Assembly: GCF_020141465.1 (NCBI RefSeq)
Contig: NZ_JAHSPD010000001.1
Coordinates: 310,001-374,000, forward strand
Reading direction: 5' to 3'
Source of the DNA: Roseovarius carneus
GTDB lineage: Bacteria > Pseudomonadota > Alphaproteobacteria > Rhodobacterales > Rhodobacteraceae
Length of the DNA stretch: 64,000 bases
Part shown: one piece after another, positions 60,022 to 64,000 of the stretch
Position numbering within the stretch: the first letter of the stretch is position 1
Layout of the letters: every line of letters begins with the position of its first letter
Program-made: the position numbers and the translations under genes
Notes under the pieces: model-generated
Seen by the model: the letters and a program-made list of their open reading frames with translations, nothing else
Told to the model about the DNA's origin: nothing
The model's database searches: none

Positions 60022-61376
60022 AGCGTAGCGAGAAGCGCACCCACAGCCCCGCGATACCGCGCCACAATCGCATCGCGCGCAACATGGCGTCCGCCGCTCA
60101 CGCAATGCCGCCCGGCGGACCACTGATCCGTGACCACATCATCCTTGGCGGCAAAGGCCAGCCCATCGAGGATTTGATCCTGCGCCAAGGCACAAAGCGC
60201 CGGGGCCTGCGCGTCAATCGCCACCAGATCAGCCAGACATCCCACGGCGATCTCCCCCGCATCCCGGCCAAGCGCCTGCGCCCCACCGCGCGCAGCGCCA
60301 AGATAAAGCGTCTGCCCCACAGACCCCTCACCCACCACCATCACATTACGCGCCAGATCGCGCAGGCGCTGGGAATATTCCATCGTCCTGAGTTCCTCGG
60401 TCAGTGAGATATTCACGTTTGAGTCCGATCCAAGTCCAAACGCGCCGCCCGCCTCCAGATAGACCTGCCCGTTGAACGGGCCGTCGCCCAGATTGGCCTC
60501 GGTGATGGGGCACAGCCCCGCGACAGCCCCCGTGGCGGCCATGGCTTTCGTCTCATCATCGGTCATATGCGTGGCGTGGATAAGACACCACTCAGGCCCA
60601 ACGGGTGCATTGGCCAAGAGCCATTCGACAGGTCGCGCACCGAGCCATGCCTCGATATCGCGCACCTCTTTGGGCTGCTCCGCGATGTGGATATGGATGG
60701 GGCCCGCGCCATGCCAGCCCAGAACCCGCGCCAGATCATCCGGCGATGTGGCGCGCAGGGAATGGGGCGCGATGCCCACACGCGCATCGCCGGGCAAATC
60801 CGCAAGCCCTGCCCCCGCCGCATCGACCAAGGTGCAGAACCGATCCACATCATTGCCGAACCTGAGTTGTCCCTCAGCCAAAGCCACCTGCCCCGCTCCA
60901 CCATAGCTATAAAGCACAGGCAGATGCGTGAGGCCGATCCCGGTCTCGGATGCCGCTGCCATAACGCGCAAAGACAGCTCGGCCAGCGCATCATAGGGCA
61001 CGCCGCCGCGCTGGTGGTGGACGTAATGAAACTCGCCCACGCTGGCATATCCGGCCTCCTGCATCTCCATAAAGACAAGCGCCGCAATCGCCTCAATCTG
61101 CTCGGGCGTCAGGTGGTCCATGAAGCGATACATCAATTCCCGCCACGTCCAGAAGCTGTCACGCCCCGCCTTGCGCACCTCCGTCATGCCCGCCATCGCG
61201 CGTTGAAAACTATGGGAGTGCAGATTGCCCAAAGCGGGCAGAAGCGTATCGACGCATGTGTCATCGGGCTGAGCCGTCACGCCGGTCTCGATACTCGCGA
61301 TGCGCCCCTCGGCCTGCGTGATCCGAACCCCGGTGACCCAGCCTGTGCCGAGCAGCGCTTGTCTTGCAAAGATCAT
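60018..61376 (-). CDS. hutF: formimidoylglutamate deiminase
   Basis: 452-aa amidohydrolase that deiminates N-formimidoyl-L-glutamate to N-formyl-L-glutamate, the five-step histidine route. Metal ligands are in LHSHSFQRAMAG. Also seen are VGEFHYVHHQRGG, GIAPHSLRA, HIHIAEQPKEV and GSDSNVNISL. The length is normal. It is divergent from hutI with a HutC-like operator between. Presence of hutF predicts a hutG (formylglutamate amidohydrolase) outside the window. Confidence 0.95.
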   Translation of the reverse strand: MIFARQALLGTGWVTGVRITQAEGRIASIETGVTAQPDDTCVDTLLPALGNLHSHSFQRAMAGMTEVRKAGRDSFWTWRELMYRFMDHLTPEQIEAIAALVFMEMQEAGYASVGEFHYVHHQRGGVPYDALAELSLRVMAAASETGIGLTHLPVLYSYGGAGQVALAEGQLRFGNDVDRFCTLVDAAGAGLADLPGDARVGIAPHSLRATSPDDLARVLGWHGAGPIHIHIAEQPKEVRDIEAWLGARPVEWLLANAPVGPEWCLIHATHMTDDETKAMAATGAVAGLCPITEANLGDGPFNGQVYLEAGGAFGLGSDSNVNISLTEELRTMEYSQRLRDLARNVMVVGEGSVGQTLYLGAARGGAQALGRDAGEIAVGCLADLVAIDAQAPALCALAQDQILDGLAFAAKDDVVTDQWSAGRHCVSGGRHVARDAIVARYRGAVGALLATL

Positions 61377-61401
61377 CTCGTTCCCTCACCGCTTGAATTT
61401 T

Positions 61402-61415
61402 TATGTATAGACATA
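61402..61415. promoter_or_regulatory. HutC-type operator between hutF and hutI
   Basis: TATGTATAGACATA is a near-perfect dyad (TATGT / ACATA) resembling the TGTATAnACA sites bound by the urocanate-sensing repressor HutC. It lies 26 bp from the hutF start and 57 bp from hutI. No hutC gene is in the window. Confidence 0.65.
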
Positions 61416-61471
61416 TCGCATATTGATTTATACTAGAAAAGACGAATCTGCATGAGCAAAGGAGCGCCCAC

Positions 61472-62707
61472 ATGACCGCATCGGTGACCGCAGCCCAGAG
61501 CGCAACATCCCGGCTTCTGGTCGATCTTGATGCCGCCACGCTCACCGAAACAGGCGCAGCTTACGGGATGATCCCGGATGCCGCTATCGTCCTTGAGGGG
61601 GACCGTATCGCATGGGTCGGTGCGCGAAACGCCCTCCCGCAGGAGTATCAGCACCTTGAGATGCAAAGCCTCGGCGGACGCATCGTCACCCCCGGTCTGA
61701 TTGATTGCCACACCCATATCGTGCATGGCGGCAACCGCGCAGCGGAGTTCGAGATGCGTTTGAACGGCGCGAGCTATGAGGAGGTCGCACGCGCAGGCGG
61801 CGGCATCGTCTCCACCGTCACGGCCACCCGCGCCGCAAGCGAGGCAGAGCTTCTGGCAAGCGCCCTGCGGCGCGTCGATGTGCTGATCGCCGAGGGGGTC
61901 ACGAGCATTGAGATTAAGTCCGGCTACGGCCTTGATATCGAGACAGAGCTGCGGATGTTGCGCGCCGCGCGCGCCGTAGCCACGCACCGCCCCATCCACG
62001 TGAAAACCACCTTCCTCGGCGCCCACGCCACCCCGGCGGAGTATAAAGGCCGCGATGATGCCTATATTGACGAGGTCTGCATCCCCGCCCTGCATGCAGC
62101 CCATGCGGAGGGGCTGGTCGATGCGGTGGACGGGTTCTGCGAGGGTATCGCGTTTCAGCCTGCTCAGATCGCGCGCGTCTTTGATGTGGCGCAGGAATTG
62201 GGCCTGCCAGTAAAGCTTCATGCGGAGCAATTGTCGAACCTTGGTGGGGCAAAACTGGCTGCGCAATACGGCGCACTCAGCGCCGATCATATCGAATATC
62301 TCGACGAGACGGGCGTCATTGCCATGGCCGAGGCGGGCACGGTCGCCGTGATCCTGCCCGGCGCGTTCTACACCCTGCGCGAAACCCAAGCGCCCCCGAT
62401 TGATCTCTTGCGCAAACATGCCGTGCCGATGGCGCTGGCCACAGACATCAATCCCGGTTCCTCGCCGCTGAACTCGCTCCTGCTGACGCTCAACATGGGC
62501 TGCACGCTCTTTCGCATGACGCCGGAGGAGGCGCTGCGCGGGGCCACGCAAAACGCCGCCCGTGCGCTGAGTCTGGCGGATGCGGGCACCATCGCGCCGG
62601 GGATGCGCGCCGATCTAGCCGTGTGGGACATCACGCACCCGGCAGAGCTGAGCTACAGGATCGGATTCAATCCTCTTCACACCCGCATTTTCGGAGGCCT
62701 GCTATGA
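61472..62707 (+). CDS. hutI: imidazolonepropionase
   Basis: 411-aa amidohydrolase that opens 4-imidazolone-5-propanoate to formimidoylglutamate. Motifs: [23 protein letters not shown] (landmark at about 75-97), [39 protein letters not shown] and [10 protein letters not shown]. Full length. Its stop overlaps the hutH ATG (ATGA), so the two are coupled. Confidence 0.95.
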   Translation: MTASVTAAQSATSRLLVDLDAATLTETGAAYGMIPDAAIVLEGDRIAWVGARNALPQEYQHLEMQSLGGRIVTPGLIDCHTHIVHGGNRAAEFEMRLNGASYEEVARAGGGIVSTVTATRAASEAELLASALRRVDVLIAEGVTSIEIKSGYGLDIETELRMLRAARAVATHRPIHVKTTFLGAHATPAEYKGRDDAYIDEVCIPALHAAHAEGLVDAVDGFCEGIAFQPAQIARVFDVAQELGLPVKLHAEQLSNLGGAKLAAQYGALSADHIEYLDETGVIAMAEAGTVAVILPGAFYTLRETQAPPIDLLRKHAVPMALATDINPGSSPLNSLLLTLNMGCTLFRMTPEEALRGATQNAARALSLADAGTIAPGMRADLAVWDITHPAELSYRIGFNPLHTRIFGGLL

Positions 62708-64000
62708 CCGTCCTGACCCTCACCCCCGGTGCCGTGACACTGAAGGATCTGGGCCGCATTTTCTGGGAGGATACGGCCATCGCGCTTGACCCGTCCTGCC
62801 ATGCGGGCATCCACGCCGCACAGGCACGGATCGCGGAGGCGGCAAATGGGACCGAGGCCGTTTATGGCGTAAACACCGGCTTCGGCAAGCTCGCCTCGGT
62901 CAAGATCGCGGCCAAGGACACCGCCACATTGCAACGCAATCTGATCCTGTCGCATTGCTGCGGCGTGGGCGAGCCGATCCCCGAGGGGCATGCGCGGCTG
63001 ATGATGGCGCTGAAACTTCTGAGCCTTGGGCGCGGGGCGTCGGGCGTGCGGATGGAGTTGATCACGCTTCTGGAGCAGATGCTCGCGCGCGGCGTGACGC
63101 CGGTGATCCCTGTGCAAGGCTCCGTGGGTGCGTCTGGCGATCTGGCCCCTCTGGCGCATATGGCCGCCGCGATGATGGGCGAGGCGCAAGCGACATTTGA
63201 GGGCGAGACCCTTGGCGGCGGGGAGGCATTGCGGCGCGCAGGCCTGAACCCTGTGACCTTGGGGGCCAAAGAGGGCCTTGCGCTCATCAACGGCACGCAA
63301 TTCAGCACCGCGTTTGCGCTCGCCGGACTCTTTGGGGCATGGCGCGCCATGTCCTCGGCGCTGGTGACATCGGCGATGAGTACGGATGCGATCATGGGGT
63401 CCACCGCCCCTTTGCATCCCGAAATTCACGCGCTGCGCGGCCATGTGGGACAGATTGAGGCCGCAGCCACCATGCGCGCCCTGCTGGACGGATCGGTGAT
63501 CCGCGAGAGCCATGTGGAGGGCGATACACGGGTCCAAGACCCCTATTGCATCCGCTGTCAGCCGCAAGTGACGGGCGCCGCGATAGACGTGCTGCGCATG
63601 GCCGCCCGCACGCTTGAGATTGAAGCGAACGCGGCCACGGACAATCCCTTGGTGCTGACGGATGCGGGCTTGATCGTGTCAGGCGGGAATTTCCACGCCG
63701 AGCCGGTGGGCTTTGCCGTGGATATGATAGCACTCGCTGTGGCGGAGATCGGCGCGATTGCGCAGCGGAGGATCGCGCTGATCGTCGATCCGGTGCTGAG
63801 CCATGATCTGCCGCCATTCCTCACGCCTGATCCCGGCCTCAATTCAGGCTACATGATCGCCGAGGTGACGACAGCGGCGCTGATGAGCGAGAACAAGCAT
63901 CTGGCCAATCCGTGCGTGACCGACAGCACGCCCACTTCCGCCAACCAAGAGGACCATGTGAGCATGGCCGCCCATGGTGCTGTGCGGCTGGCGCGGATGG
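62704..64000 (+). CDS. hutH: histidine ammonia-lyase, 3' end outside window
   Basis: Removes ammonia from histidine to give urocanate, the first step of histidine catabolism. 432 codons are present of about 505-510. The MIO prosthetic group forms from Ala143-Ser144-Gly145 in [26 protein letters not shown] and [11 protein letters not shown] are typical. Coupled to hutI. The gene is cut by the window end after [15 protein letters not shown]. Confidence 0.95.
   Translation, partial: MTVLTLTPGAVTLKDLGRIFWEDTAIALDPSCHAGIHAAQARIAEAANGTEAVYGVNTGFGKLASVKIAAKDTATLQRNLILSHCCGVGEPIPEGHARLMMALKLLSLGRGASGVRMELITLLEQMLARGVTPVIPVQGSVGASGDLAPLAHMAAAMMGEAQATFEGETLGGGEALRRAGLNPVTLGAKEGLALINGTQFSTAFALAGLFGAWRAMSSALVTSAMSTDAIMGSTAPLHPEIHALRGHVGQIEAAATMRALLDGSVIRESHVEGDTRVQDPYCIRCQPQVTGAAIDVLRMAARTLEIEANAATDNPLVLTDAGLIVSGGNFHAEPVGFAVDMIALAVAEIGAIAQRRIALIVDPVLSHDLPPFLTPDPGLNSGYMIAEVTTAALMSENKHLANPCVTDSTPTSANQEDHVSMAAHGAVRLARM

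Overview
The window is chromosomal DNA from a Roseobacter-group (Rhodobacteraceae) alphaproteobacterium. This is inferred from the high GC content, the ccoNOQP/ccoGHIS/fnrL/hemN arrangement with perfect FNR boxes, a membrane-anchored cytochrome c next to pheA, the yejABEF transporter and a hut cluster that uses the hutF route. No 16S rRNA is present, so genus is not assigned.

Positions 1-30370 are core chromosome: a thiolase cut by the window start, an EAL phosphodiesterase, tag, a D,D-carboxypeptidase and a GST. A microaerobic respiration block follows (ccoS-I-H-G, a LysR gene, ccoP-Q-O-N, usp, fnrL, hemN), tied together by four FNR-type sites. Next come yejFEBA, cytochrome c, pheA, a secreted protein built from AELSV repeats, an SRPBCC protein, nudC, a cpdB-like phosphoesterase and the SRP RNA gene (ffs).

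Positions about 30356-56797 form a 26.4 kb genomic island inserted at the 3' end of ffs. An 18-bp direct repeat identical to the ffs 3' end lies at both borders, a tyrosine integrase sits just inside the left border, and GGTTACAAA arm-like repeats lie inside both borders. Cargo: an XRE regulator, a predicted PD-(D/E)XK protein, a small protein, a broken XRE gene, a DUF262/HNH (GmrSD-like) protein with an overlapping partner, two unknown genes behind a strong promoter with an operator dyad, two serine-recombinase-like genes, a Fic AMP-transferase, a type I R-M operon (hsdM-hsdS-orf-hsdR), a second PD-(D/E)XK protein, and a complete phosphite oxidation cassette (ptxE-ptxD divergent from ptxABC). 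The cassette is bracketed by two homologous fragments of a yedK/HMCES-type gene. The island therefore combines defence functions with use of phosphite as a phosphorus source.

Positions 56798-64000 return to core. Two adjacent genes are in-frame deletion fusions: an aminotransferase joined to an Asp/Glu racemase family protein, and hydantoinase A joined to hydantoinase B. They are followed by hutD, hutF, hutI and a hutH cut by the window end, with a HutC-type operator between hutF and hutI.

The most interesting items are the ffs-targeted island carrying ptx, the repeat protein at 25908-26552, the uncharacterised nuclease-like and operator-controlled genes inside the island, and the paired gene fusions at 56843-59096.
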